64,000 bases of DNA, from contig NZ_MPKW01000033.1 in the NCBI RefSeq assembly GCF_009729415.1, positions 186,001-250,000 of the forward strand, read 5' to 3'. Source of the DNA: Mycolicibacterium sp. CBMA 234. GTDB lineage: Bacteria; Actinomycetota; Actinomycetes; Mycobacteriales; Mycobacteriaceae. The notes under the pieces are model-generated. The model was not told the DNA's origin and did not search any database. It saw only the letters and a program-made list of their open reading frames with translations. A program made the translations under genes and the position numbers. The stretch's first letter is position 1. The number at the start of each line of letters is the position of its first letter. Positions 49,997 through 58,278 of this stretch are shown in pieces.

Positions 49997-51025
49997 ATGA
50001 GTGGGGTACATGTGATCGACGTTGCGCGCCTTGCCGATTGGATGGACCGGTCGGGGCTGCCCGGCGGAGGCGAACCGCTCGAAGCCTCGTACCTGTCCGG
50101 CGGCACTCAGAACGTCATCTACCGGATCACGCGTGGCGCCCACACCTGTGTTCTCCGCATGCCGCCGCCGGAGGCTCCGGCCGACCGGGACAAAGGCATC
50201 CTCCGCGAATGGCGGATCATCGAAGCGCTCGACGGTACCGACGTGCCGCACACGGCCGCGGTCAGAGCGTGTGAGGACGCGACGGTGCTCGGCCGGCCGT
50301 TCTATTTGATGGGTCACGTCGACGGCTGGTCGCCGATGGACCAGCACGGCGTATGGCCCGACCCGTTCGACGGGGACATCGAGGCACGTGCGGGTCTCTC
50401 CTATCAACTCGCCGAGGGCATCGCGCTGCTGTCGAAGGTCGACTGGAAAGCCAAGGGACTGAATGATCTTGGCCGCCCCGACGGCTTTCATGAGCGCCAG
50501 GTCGATCGCTGGACCGCCTTTTTCGAGCGCATCAAAGGCCGAGAGATCGACGGTCTCGACGTCACCACCGATTGGCTGCGCAACCACCGGCCTCTCGACT
50601 TCATCCCGGGACTGATGCACGGCGATTACCAGTTCGCCAACGTGATGTACCGGCACGGCGTCCCGGCGACGATGGCCGCGATCGTCGACTGGGAGATGGG
50701 TACGGTAGGAGACCCCAAGCTCGATCTGGGCTGGATGGTGCAGAGCTGGCCGGAGAACACTGATGCGCCGTCGGCGATGAACTACGTCGATATGCGCGGG
50801 ATGCCTTCGCGCACAGCGGTCGTCGATCACTACGCAAAGGTTTCCGGACGCCAGGTCGACGACCTCGACTACTATCTCGTGCTGGCCAAATGGAAGCTGG
50901 CGATCGTGTTGGAGCAGGGATTCCAGCGGGCCGGCGACAACGAGAAGCTCCTCGCCTACGGTCCTGTCATCACCTCGCTCATGCTCGAAGCGGCCGAGCT
51001 CGCCGAGTCCAGCGACTACCGGTGA
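49997..51025 (+). CDS. Aminoglycoside phosphotransferase-fold (ACAD10-like) protein
   Basis: Kinase-like protein (342 aa) of the APH family found in acyl-CoA catabolic clusters. Catalytic loop LMHGDYQFANVM (Asp and Asn, about residues 209-220), metal-binding IVDWEMGTVGDPKLDLGW, and the N-terminal SGGTQNVIYRI nucleotide loop. Relatives include the kinase part of ACAD10/11, which phosphorylates hydroxyacyl-CoA before dehydration, so removal of a hydroxyl from a CoA ester is one possibility. It overlaps the quinone oxidoreductase gene. Confidence 0.88.
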   Translation: MSGVHVIDVARLADWMDRSGLPGGGEPLEASYLSGGTQNVIYRITRGAHTCVLRMPPPEAPADRDKGILREWRIIEALDGTDVPHTAAVRACEDATVLGRPFYLMGHVDGWSPMDQHGVWPDPFDGDIEARAGLSYQLAEGIALLSKVDWKAKGLNDLGRPDGFHERQVDRWTAFFERIKGREIDGLDVTTDWLRNHRPLDFIPGLMHGDYQFANVMYRHGVPATMAAIVDWEMGTVGDPKLDLGWMVQSWPENTDAPSAMNYVDMRGMPSRTAVVDHYAKVSGRQVDDLDYYLVLAKWKLAIVLEQGFQRAGDNEKLLAYGPVITSLMLEAAELAESSDYR

Positions 51026-51990
51026 AGGCCGTCGTCTGTCCCGGCTACGGCCCGCCGGAAGTGGTCCGGGTGGAAGACGTGTCGCCCCCCACCCTGTCCG
51101 CAGGACAGGTCCGGGTCCGCGTCCACGTTGCCGCGGTGAACTTCCCTGACGTGCTGTTCATCGCCGACCAGTATCAGGTGAGCGTGCCGGCGCCTTTCGT
51201 GCCCGGCAGTGAGTTCGCGGGCATCGTCGCCGAAGTAGCCAATCCTGCAGGCGATTTCGCGGTCGGCGACCGGGTTTCCGGCGCAGCGCTGCACGGCGCG
51301 TTCGCCGAGGAGGTGGCGGCGCCCGCCCACGGGCTGACCAGAATCCCCGACGGCATCGACGACCGGACTGCCGCCGCGTACGGTGTCGCCCACGGCACCG
51401 CCTACCACGCGCTGCGAAGCGCTGCGCAGGTCAGCACCGGGCAGGACCTGGTGGTGCTGGGCGCCGGTGGCGGTGTCGGGCTGGCCGCCGTGCAGCTGGG
51501 AGTACTGCTCGGCGCGAGGGTCACCGCGGTGGCATCGTCCGATGAAAAGCTCGCCGCCGCAGCATCATACGGTGCCACACACCTGGTGAATCACCGCTCC
51601 GCAGACCTACGCGGCGCCCTGCGAACGGCAATCCCGGACGGCGGGCACGCGGTCATCGACCCGGTCGGAGGCGACGTGGCCGAACCGGCGCTGCGCTCGC
51701 TGCGGCCCGGCGGCCGCTTCGTCACCGTCGGCTTCGCCTCGGGTGTAATCCCCCGCATCCCGTTGAATCTGGTGCTCATCAAGGGCGCACACGTCATCGG
51801 CTTCCAGCTCCGGGACATCCCGCCCGACGAATTCCAGCGCAACCGAACGGAACTCGCCGAACTGCTGGCCAGCGGGCAGGTCGTGCCGCACGTCGGCGCC
51901 GTCTACCGGCTCGGCGACGCCGCGCAGGCCCTGCGCCTGGTCGCCGACGGAAAGGCCGTCGGCAAGGTGCTCATCCAGGTGATCGGCTAA
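51022..51990 (+). CDS. Quinone oxidoreductase/zinc-type MDR dehydrogenase
   Basis: Medium-chain reductase (322 aa, GTG start in a GTGA overlap). The NADPH-binding motif is GAGGGVGLAAVQLG (about residue 147), with a GroES-like N-terminal domain. The zinc-ligand Cys/His set of alcohol dehydrogenases is not seen, so it fits the quinone oxidoreductase/enoyl reductase (QOR) group. It probably reduces an enone or quinone intermediate. Confidence 0.9.
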   Translation: MKAVVCPGYGPPEVVRVEDVSPPTLSAGQVRVRVHVAAVNFPDVLFIADQYQVSVPAPFVPGSEFAGIVAEVANPAGDFAVGDRVSGAALHGAFAEEVAAPAHGLTRIPDGIDDRTAAAYGVAHGTAYHALRSAAQVSTGQDLVVLGAGGGVGLAAVQLGVLLGARVTAVASSDEKLAAAASYGATHLVNHRSADLRGALRTAIPDGGHAVIDPVGGDVAEPALRSLRPGGRFVTVGFASGVIPRIPLNLVLIKGAHVIGFQLRDIPPDEFQRNRTELAELLASGQVVPHVGAVYRLGDAAQALRLVADGKAVGKVLIQVIG

Positions 51991-52484
51991 CTCGCGGGAA
52001 CCAGGTCCGCGGCGACCGAGGCCATCATGCCGATGCGGAACGTCTCGACAGAGTTCACCGCCCGCCGAATGCCACAAGCGGCCAGCGCCCGGGATTTGAA
52101 CGCCATTGCCGCAGCACTCAATTCGTGATGGACAGTATCGATACCGTGCAACTCGGCGGGACACGCCTCGCCCCACAGGGTCACCTCGGTCTGGCCGGCC
52201 GCCAACGCCGCCAGGACTCCCCTGCGCACCCGGGCATCGGTGTCGAACAGGTGGGCCGCGACGGCCACCGTCTGCGGGTGCGGGCGGGTCATGCCCTCGA
52301 TGAACGCAGACTCGAGATCCTCGGCATGGACGCCCAGGATTTGCAGCGGGCGGTCATCCTCGTCGCAATCAGCGATCAAGACGGTGACGTCCCAGCCCGC
52401 GGTGACCCGGTCGAACAACCAGCCGCCCGCATTCTCGACGGCCTCCGCGACGGTGGCGGCCACGACATCGAGGCGGTACCTCAT
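51987..52484 (-). CDS. Hypothetical protein
   Basis: A 165-residue protein I do not recognise, soluble and mixed alpha/beta. Features: WLFDRVTAGWDVTVLIADC near residue 30, the motif ILGVHAED, and three Cys in the second half (GEACPAEL, AACGIRR). Its ATG overlaps the TetR stop (TGATG), so it is co-expressed with that regulator and may be its accessory or co-regulated partner. It converges on the quinone oxidoreductase gene and overlaps its end by four bases. Confidence 0.7.
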   Translation of the reverse strand: MRYRLDVVAATVAEAVENAGGWLFDRVTAGWDVTVLIADCDEDDRPLQILGVHAEDLESAFIEGMTRPHPQTVAVAAHLFDTDARVRRGVLAALAAGQTEVTLWGEACPAELHGIDTVHHELSAAAMAFKSRALAACGIRRAVNSVETFRIGMMASVAADLVPAS

Positions 52485-53086
52485 CAGGGGACCGTCGGTG
52501 CGAGCTCCCGGCGTAACGACTCCACGTAGTCCTTGAACACGTCGGTCACCTGCATCGAAGGATCGAGTAACCATAATGTCTCCATTCCGTTGACAAAGGC
52601 CAAAATCTGCACCGCCTTGACGGCGGGGTCCATGTCACTGCGATACCGGCCTGCCACTTGGGCTTCCCGGATGCCATCAGTGAGGATCGCGAGCGCATCC
52701 TGGTAGCGCCGGAGCATGCGGTCGTGCAACGGGGCGTCCGGCAGGATGTTCTCGATCAGCAGCACGGCGAACGTGCCGACGAGTTCGGGCGACCGCTCGA
52801 ACCGTTCGGGCACCCGCGCCAGTTCCTCGATCAGGTCGCCACTGCGGTCGGCGTGGGCGTCATCGTCGGCGTCGCGGGCATCGAGCACCGCGTGCAGCAG
52901 GTGCTCCTTGGATTCGAAATGGTGCAGCAGACCGGCAGGCGTCACGCCCGCCTCGCGGGCGATCTGCGCCAATGAGGTACTGCGCCAACCATTTCGGGCC
53001 AGCAGGCGTTGCGCGACCTCGAGAATCCGCGCCTTACGATCGTCGCCCTTGGCGAAGAGCGCGGCGTAGGGGCGAGGCTCCGTCAC
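52484..53086 (-). CDS. TetR/AcrR family transcriptional regulator
   Basis: Repressor (200 aa). The helix-turn-helix region is TSLAQIAREAGVTPAGLLHH (about residues 36-55). The start is the GTG at 53086, with GGGAG about six bases upstream; the ATG at 53122 lies within the operator repeat. The long inverted repeat at 53105-53136 just upstream is the likely autoregulatory site. It is cotranscribed with the hypothetical gene at 51987. Confidence 0.92.
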   Translation of the reverse strand: MTEPRPYAALFAKGDDRKARILEVAQRLLARNGWRSTSLAQIAREAGVTPAGLLHHFESKEHLLHAVLDARDADDDAHADRSGDLIEELARVPERFERSPELVGTFAVLLIENILPDAPLHDRMLRRYQDALAILTDGIREAQVAGRYRSDMDPAVKAVQILAFVNGMETLWLLDPSMQVTDVFKDYVESLRRELAPTVP

Positions 53087-53104
53087 GCCTGCTCCCTTCA
53101 GCCA

Positions 53105-53136
53105 AACCAACCTAGTGAACACACAGTAGGTTGGTT
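53105..53136. promoter_or_regulatory. TetR operator, 10-bp inverted repeat
   Basis: AACCAACCTA (53105-53114) and its exact complement TAGGTTGGTT (53127-53136) are separated by 12 bases, 19 bases ahead of the TetR GTG. The repeat also lies beyond the 3' end of the acyl-CoA dehydrogenase operon (53183). Confidence 0.7.
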
Positions 53137-53182
53137 CGGCCGGTGTGACAAGGGTCTCAGCGAGATTGGTTCTCCGTGCTGT

Positions 53183-54331
53183 CTACAGGCCCAGTGATTT
53201 GGCGATGATCAGTTTCATCACCTCGCTCGTACCTGCGTAGATCCGGGCGACGCGGGCGTTCATGTACAGCCGCGTGATCGGATACTCGAGCATGTAGCCG
53301 TACCCGCCGAACAACTGGACGCAGCGGTCGACCACGCGGGCCTGGACCTCGGTGCAGAACAACTTCACCCGGGCCGCGTCGGCGCCGGACAGGTCTCCCG
53401 CGTTCAGCTCAGAGACGGCCTTGTCGACCATGGTCTGCGCCGCCTCGATCTCGGCCGACATCGCGGCGAGTTCGAACTTGGTGTTCTGGAACGACGCCAC
53501 CGGCGTGCCGAATGCCTTGCGCTCCTTGACGTAGTCGATGGTCGTTGCCACCGCGGCGCGCGCTTGGCACACGGACCCGACAGCGACCGTCATCCGCTCC
53601 TGCGGCAGATTGTGGCCGAGGTAGCCGAACGCCTCGCCCTCCTCCCCCAGCAGATTGCTGACGGGCACCCGCACATCGGTGAAGGCCAGCTCCACCGTGT
53701 CCTGCTCCTTGCAGCCCATCTTGTCCAGCACCCGGCCCTTTTCGAAGCCCGGCATGCCGTCCTCGACGACGATCAGCGACAGCCCTCGCCGCCGGTTCTC
53801 CGGATCGGTCGACGTGCGGGCCACCACGATCACCAGGTCGGCCAGTAACCCACCGGTGATGAAGGTCTTCGCGCCGTTGAGCACATAGCTGTCGCCGTCG
53901 CGGACCGCGGTGGTGCGCACCCCGGCGAGATCGGAGCCCGTGCCGGGCTCGGTCATCGCGACCGCCGTCAGCAGGGTGCCGGCAGCGAGCCCCGGAAACC
54001 ACCGGGCGCGTTGTTCTGCATTCGCGTAGTGCAGGAAGTACGGCAGGATCACATCGAGTTGCGTGCGGACCGTCGACAACGTGACGAGGGCGCGCGCCGC
54101 CTCCTCCTGGAGCACGACGTTGTAGCGGTAGTCAGGTAGTCCCGAGCCGCCGTACTCCTCGGGGATGGCCATCCCGAGCATGCCCAGCGCACCCATCTGC
54201 TCGAAGATCGACCGGGGCATCTGGCCCGCCTTCTCCCAGTCGGCGAAGTACGGTTCGACCTCCTTGGCGACGAAGTCGCGGACCAGCTTGCGGAAGGCTT
54301 CGTGGTCCTCGGTGAAAAGATCGCGGCGCAT
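53183..54331 (-). CDS. Acyl-CoA dehydrogenase
   Basis: FAD enzyme (382 aa) making the 2,3-double bond of an acyl-CoA. Signature AMTEPGTGSDLAGVRTTA, FAD loop FITGGLLADLVI, and C-terminal ARIYAGTSEVMKLIIAKSLGL. The MCAD-type Glu is replaced (YAGTSE). Glu in LPQERMTVAVGS matches the isovaleryl-CoA dehydrogenase position. It is the last gene of the 59552-53183 operon, with a TGATG overlap with the enoyl-CoA hydratase. ATG 54331 fits the family start MRRDLFTEDHEAF. Confidence 0.94.
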   Translation of the reverse strand: MRRDLFTEDHEAFRKLVRDFVAKEVEPYFADWEKAGQMPRSIFEQMGALGMLGMAIPEEYGGSGLPDYRYNVVLQEEAARALVTLSTVRTQLDVILPYFLHYANAEQRARWFPGLAAGTLLTAVAMTEPGTGSDLAGVRTTAVRDGDSYVLNGAKTFITGGLLADLVIVVARTSTDPENRRRGLSLIVVEDGMPGFEKGRVLDKMGCKEQDTVELAFTDVRVPVSNLLGEEGEAFGYLGHNLPQERMTVAVGSVCQARAAVATTIDYVKERKAFGTPVASFQNTKFELAAMSAEIEAAQTMVDKAVSELNAGDLSGADAARVKLFCTEVQARVVDRCVQLFGGYGYMLEYPITRLYMNARVARIYAGTSEVMKLIIAKSLGL

Positions 54332-55119
54332 CAAGATTCCAATCTGGGCACTGCCCATCGGCCGGTGAATGTGGGTTCCCGCTTGGCGGCGAAAGCCGCG
54401 TACGCCTCCGCGGCGTCGGCGGTGGCGAAATTGACTGCTTGAGCCCGAGATTCGTTGGCGAGCGCTTCGCGCATCGTGGCGTCGGCGCCCTGGTTCAACA
54501 ACGCCTTGGTCTGGCCGAGCGCGACGGTCGGGCCGGCCGCCAGCCGCCCCGCCAGGCCGGCGACGAATCCGTCGATCTCGGTCCCGGACACCACCCAGGT
54601 CACCAGGTTCAGCGCTTGGGCCTCGTCGGCGTCGATCGTATCGGCCAGTAGGGCAAGCCTTTTGGCCTGCTGCAAGCCGACGATCTTGGGCAGCAACCAC
54701 GAGCCGCCGAGGTCGAGTGACAGCCCGCGCTTCGAAAAGATCTGAGAGAAGCGCGATTCCGGGGTCGCGACCACGAAGTCACAACCGAGCGCCAGATTCC
54801 AGCCCGCACCGACGGCAACGCCGGTCACCTTGGCGATGGTGGGCACCGACAGCTCATGCAGCGCGACCGCGACATCGGTGAGCTTCTGCAGTTTCCGCAG
54901 CGGATGGATGTCCTCCGGCTCGGAGATGTCCGCCCCCGAGCAGAACGCTCCCCCGGCACCGGTGAGTACCAGCGCCCGCAGCCCGGGATCGCGGTCCGCA
55001 GCGCGCAGTTCCTCGGCCAGGCGCACCCACAGTTCGGGGTTGATGGCGTTCTTGCGTTCCGGACGGTTCAGCGTCAAAGTACGCACGCCGTCACGGTCCT
55101 CGCACAGCAGCACACTCAT
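54331..55119 (-). CDS. Enoyl-CoA hydratase/isomerase family protein
   Basis: Crotonase-fold enzyme (262 aa) adding water to, or isomerising, an enoyl-CoA. Oxyanion segments GAFCSGADI and GVAVGAGWNLALGCD are intact. In the second acid region the sequence is RGLSLDLGGSWLLPKIVG, with Asp rather than the paired Glu of typical hydratases, so isomerase or another crotonase activity is possible. Start and stop overlap its neighbours by four bases or fewer. Confidence 0.9.
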   Translation of the reverse strand: MSVLLCEDRDGVRTLTLNRPERKNAINPELWVRLAEELRAADRDPGLRALVLTGAGGAFCSGADISEPEDIHPLRKLQKLTDVAVALHELSVPTIAKVTGVAVGAGWNLALGCDFVVATPESRFSQIFSKRGLSLDLGGSWLLPKIVGLQQAKRLALLADTIDADEAQALNLVTWVVSGTEIDGFVAGLAGRLAAGPTVALGQTKALLNQGADATMREALANESRAQAVNFATADAAEAYAAFAAKREPTFTGRWAVPRLES

Positions 55120-56342
55120 CCGATGGCACCGCGCCCGCGCAGCCCGGCGATCTCCGCACCGGTGAAGCCGAGTTCGGCCAGGATGGCCTCGGTGTGCTGA
55201 CCGAGGCCGGGCACCGCACCCATCGGGAATTCGAAGCCGTCGATGATCGGTGGCGGGAGGATGGCGTCGATCGGCCCGGCGGGTGTCTCGACCCGGCGCC
55301 ACCGGTCACGCTCGGACAGCTGCGGGTGCACCAGTACCTCGCTGGGGAGGTTGTAGCGGGAGTTGCCGATGCCCGCCTCGTCGGCGACCTTCTGGATGTC
55401 CGCCAGATCATTGGTGGCGCACCATGATCCGATCGCCTCGTTCAGCACGTCGCGGTGTTCGCACCGACCGGAGTTGGTGGCGAACCTGATGTCGTCGGCG
55501 AGGTCCGGACGCTTGATGATGTCGCGGGCCAGGCGCTGCCATTCGCGGTCGTTGGTGGTGCCCAGCACCACGGTCTGGCCGTCGGCCGTGGCGAACGCCC
55601 CGTAGGGCGACACGGCTGGCGAGCTCATGCCCAGCGGCTGTTGGTCGATGCCGGAGTACTGGGCGTAGGTCAGTGGATACCCCATCAGTTCGGCCATGGT
55701 GTCGAACAGGCTGACGTTCACCGCCGCGCCGCGGCGCGAGCGCCCGTCACGCGAGAACAGCAGGGCCAGAATCGAAAGCGCCGAATACAGACCAGACGAG
55801 ATGTCCGCCACCGGCGGGCCGGGCTTGGCCGGTGCTCCGGGTTGTCCGGTGATCGCACATGTCCCCGACTCGGCCTGCACCAGCAGGTCGTAGGCCCGCT
55901 TGTGGGACAGCGGGCCACCGGCGCCGTAGCCGTCGATCTCGACAGCGATCACGCCGGGATGCGAGTCGGCCAGATCGGCAGGAGAGATGCCCAGCCGCGC
56001 GGTGGCGCCCGGCGCGAGGTTCGACACGAGGACATCAGCGCGGTCCAGCAGTCGGTGCAAAGCCGCCAGACCGTCATCCGTCTTCAGATCGAGCGTCACC
56101 GACTCCTTGCCGCGGTTGGCCCAGACGAAGTGGGCCGCTTGGCCTATCACGACGTCGTCGTAGTCGCGGGCGAAGTCCCCGCCGTTCGGGTTCTCGACCT
56201 TGATCACCCGGGCACCGAAGTCGGCGAGGGTGCGGGTGCACATGGGCGCGGAGACGGCCTGTTCGAGGGCGATCACCGTCACGCCCGAAAGTGGTGCGCT
56301 GCCTTCCCCCCGGTCGCTGCGCTCCTGCCCCCGAGGAGTCAC
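55116..56342 (-). CDS. CaiB/BaiF family III CoA-transferase
   Basis: CoA-transferase (408 aa, GTG start in a GTGA overlap with the SDR stop). N-terminal APLSGVTVIALEQAVSAPM and ADFGARVIKVEN, WANRGKESVTLDL, and the catalytic Asp in KRAYDLLVQAESG (about residue 155). It would activate a carboxylic acid for the dehydrogenase and hydratase of the same operon. It is a distant paralog of the enzyme at 14605. Confidence 0.93.
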   Translation of the reverse strand: MTPRGQERSDRGEGSAPLSGVTVIALEQAVSAPMCTRTLADFGARVIKVENPNGGDFARDYDDVVIGQAAHFVWANRGKESVTLDLKTDDGLAALHRLLDRADVLVSNLAPGATARLGISPADLADSHPGVIAVEIDGYGAGGPLSHKRAYDLLVQAESGTCAITGQPGAPAKPGPPVADISSGLYSALSILALLFSRDGRSRRGAAVNVSLFDTMAELMGYPLTYAQYSGIDQQPLGMSSPAVSPYGAFATADGQTVVLGTTNDREWQRLARDIIKRPDLADDIRFATNSGRCEHRDVLNEAIGSWCATNDLADIQKVADEAGIGNSRYNLPSEVLVHPQLSERDRWRRVETPAGPIDAILPPPIIDGFEFPMGAVPGLGQHTEAILAELGFTGAEIAGLRGRGAIG

Positions 56343-57097
56343 ATGACCATCCCGCCGTCCACCGGCAGCACCTGGCCGGTGATGTACGACGCGGCATCGG
56401 AGGCCATGAAGACGAACGCACCGGCGATCTCGTCGGGGTAGGCCCAGCGTTTCATCGGGATGCGGTTCATCATGTTCGCCGCGAACTTCTCGTTGGTGCG
56501 GATGGTCTCGGTCATCGGTGTGGCCGCCAGCGGGGCCAGTGCGTTGACCGTGATGCTCTTCGCCGCGAGTTCTCGCGCAAGCGATTTGGTGAAGCCGATG
56601 ATGCCGGCCTTGGCCGCCGAATAGTTGACCTGACCGAGGGTGCCGGTCAGCCCAGCTGCCGACGTGACGTTGACGATGCGACCAGTGCCGTCCGTCGGAA
56701 GGTAGGACAGGGCAGCCTGCGTGACGTTGAACGCGCCCATCACGTGGATGTCGAACAGCAACCGGAACGCGTCCTGCGTCGTCTTCTCGAACATCGCGGG
56801 CTTGGTGACGCCGGCGTTGTTGATCAGGATGTGCAGCGTCCCGTCGCCGAGGCCCGCCGCCTGCGCGACCGCAGCATCCGCGGAGTCTCGGTCCGACACG
56901 TCGAGCGCCGCGGACTCAGCCCGGCCACCTGCCTCCGAAATGCGTTCCGCCACAGCGGCAGCAGCGTCTTTGTCGAGATCGGTGACCAGCACCGCGGCTC
57001 CTGCGGCCGCCAGGGCGCCCGCCACCGCCGAACCGATGCCGCCGGCGGCGCCGGTGACCAACGCCGAGCGTCCGGTCAGGTCGAAATACGTCCTCAT
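56339..57097 (-). CDS. Short-chain dehydrogenase/reductase (SDR, FabG-like)
   Basis: Classical SDR (252 aa). Cofactor motif TGAAGGIG at residues 15-22, NNAG near residue 93, catalytic Ser in VTSAAGL and YxxxK in VNYSAAKAG. In a beta-oxidation-like operon it probably oxidises a 3-hydroxyacyl-CoA or a ring alcohol. The ATG at 57097 overlaps the upstream dehydrogenase stop by one base (TGATG). The longer frame upstream is a shadow. Confidence 0.92.
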   Translation of the reverse strand: MRTYFDLTGRSALVTGAAGGIGSAVAGALAAAGAAVLVTDLDKDAAAAVAERISEAGGRAESAALDVSDRDSADAAVAQAAGLGDGTLHILINNAGVTKPAMFEKTTQDAFRLLFDIHVMGAFNVTQAALSYLPTDGTGRIVNVTSAAGLTGTLGQVNYSAAKAGIIGFTKSLARELAAKSITVNALAPLAATPMTETIRTNEKFAANMMNRIPMKRWAYPDEIAGAFVFMASDAASYITGQVLPVDGGMVM

Positions 57098-58278
57098 CAG
57101 TAGCTCCTCGGCAGTCCGAGCACATGTTCGCCGAGGAAGTTCAGGATCATCTCCTGGCTCACGGGTGCGATCTTCATCAAGCGGGATTCCCGGAAGTACC
57201 GCGACACGTGGTACTCCTCGGAATATCCCATGCCGCCGTGCAATTGCAGGGCCCGGTCGGCCGCGGTGAATCCCGCGTCGGCACACAGGTATTTCGCGGT
57301 ATTCGCCTCGCGCCCACAGGGTTTCCCGTTGTCGTAGAGCCACGTCGCCTTACGCAGGATCAGCTCGGCCGCATCGAGGCGGGCCAGCGAGTCTGCCAGC
57401 GGGAACTGCAGCCCCTGATTCATGCCGATGGGCCGGTTGAACACGGTGCGTTCGTTGCCGTACTTGACGGCCTTCTCCAGCGCGACCCGTCCGATACCGA
57501 GGGCTTCGGCAGCGATGAGCATCCGCTCGGGGTTGAGTCCGTCGAGGATGTACTTGAACCCCTGACCTTCCTCGCCGACCCGGTGCGCCTCCGGCACGAT
57601 GAGGTCGTCGATGAAAACCTCGTTGGAACTGACGGCATTCCGGCCCATCTTGCGGATCGGCCGGATGTCCACGTGGTTGCGGTCGAGGTCGGTCAGGAAC
57701 AGCGTCATGCCGTCGGTCTTCTTGGTGACCTGGTCGTACGGCGTGGTTCGGGTCAGCAGCAGGATCTTCTCCGACTCGATGGCCTTGGAGATCCACACCT
57801 TTCGGCCATTGATGCGGTACTTGTCACCTTCGCGCTTCGCGAACGTCGTGATGCGCGAGGTGTCCAGCCCGGCACCGGGTTCGGTGACGCCGAAGCAGAC
57901 GTGCAGGTCGCCATTGACGATGCGCGGCAGCGTCTCCTTCTTCATCTCCTCGGAGCCGTGCTTGACGACCGGTTGCATGCCGAAGATCGACAGGTGAATG
58001 GCGCTGGCGCCGTTCATCGCCGCCCCGGACCGGGCCACCTCCTCGAGCAGCAGGGTCGCCTCGGTGATTCCCAGACCGTGGCCGCCGTACTCCTCCGGGA
58101 TGGTCATGCCGAGCCAGCCGCCCTTGGCGATGGCGTCGTAGAACTCCTGAGGAAACTCGTGTGCCTGGTCCTTCTCCATCCAGTAGTGGTCGTCGAACTT
58201 GGCCGCCAACTCCGCTACCGATGATCTGATGAGCTCCTGATCTTCGGACAGCGCGAAGTTCATGCCGGATGAAATCAA
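57097..58278 (-). CDS. Acyl-CoA dehydrogenase
   Basis: FAD enzyme (393 aa). FGVTEPGAGLDTSRI and GRKVWISKAIES mark the substrate/FAD regions, and Glu in GLNPERMLIAAEALG fits the isovaleryl-type catalytic position. The C-terminal region reads IAPVSQEMILNFLGEHVLGLPR without the usual YEGT. The TTG at 58278 has GGAGG seven bases upstream and overlaps the previous stop (TTGA). The ATG at 58263 (MNFALSEDQ) lacks a good ribosome site but resembles other family starts. Confidence 0.93.
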   Translation of the reverse strand: MISSGMNFALSEDQELIRSSVAELAAKFDDHYWMEKDQAHEFPQEFYDAIAKGGWLGMTIPEEYGGHGLGITEATLLLEEVARSGAAMNGASAIHLSIFGMQPVVKHGSEEMKKETLPRIVNGDLHVCFGVTEPGAGLDTSRITTFAKREGDKYRINGRKVWISKAIESEKILLLTRTTPYDQVTKKTDGMTLFLTDLDRNHVDIRPIRKMGRNAVSSNEVFIDDLIVPEAHRVGEEGQGFKYILDGLNPERMLIAAEALGIGRVALEKAVKYGNERTVFNRPIGMNQGLQFPLADSLARLDAAELILRKATWLYDNGKPCGREANTAKYLCADAGFTAADRALQLHGGMGYSEEYHVSRYFRESRLMKIAPVSQEMILNFLGEHVLGLPRSY

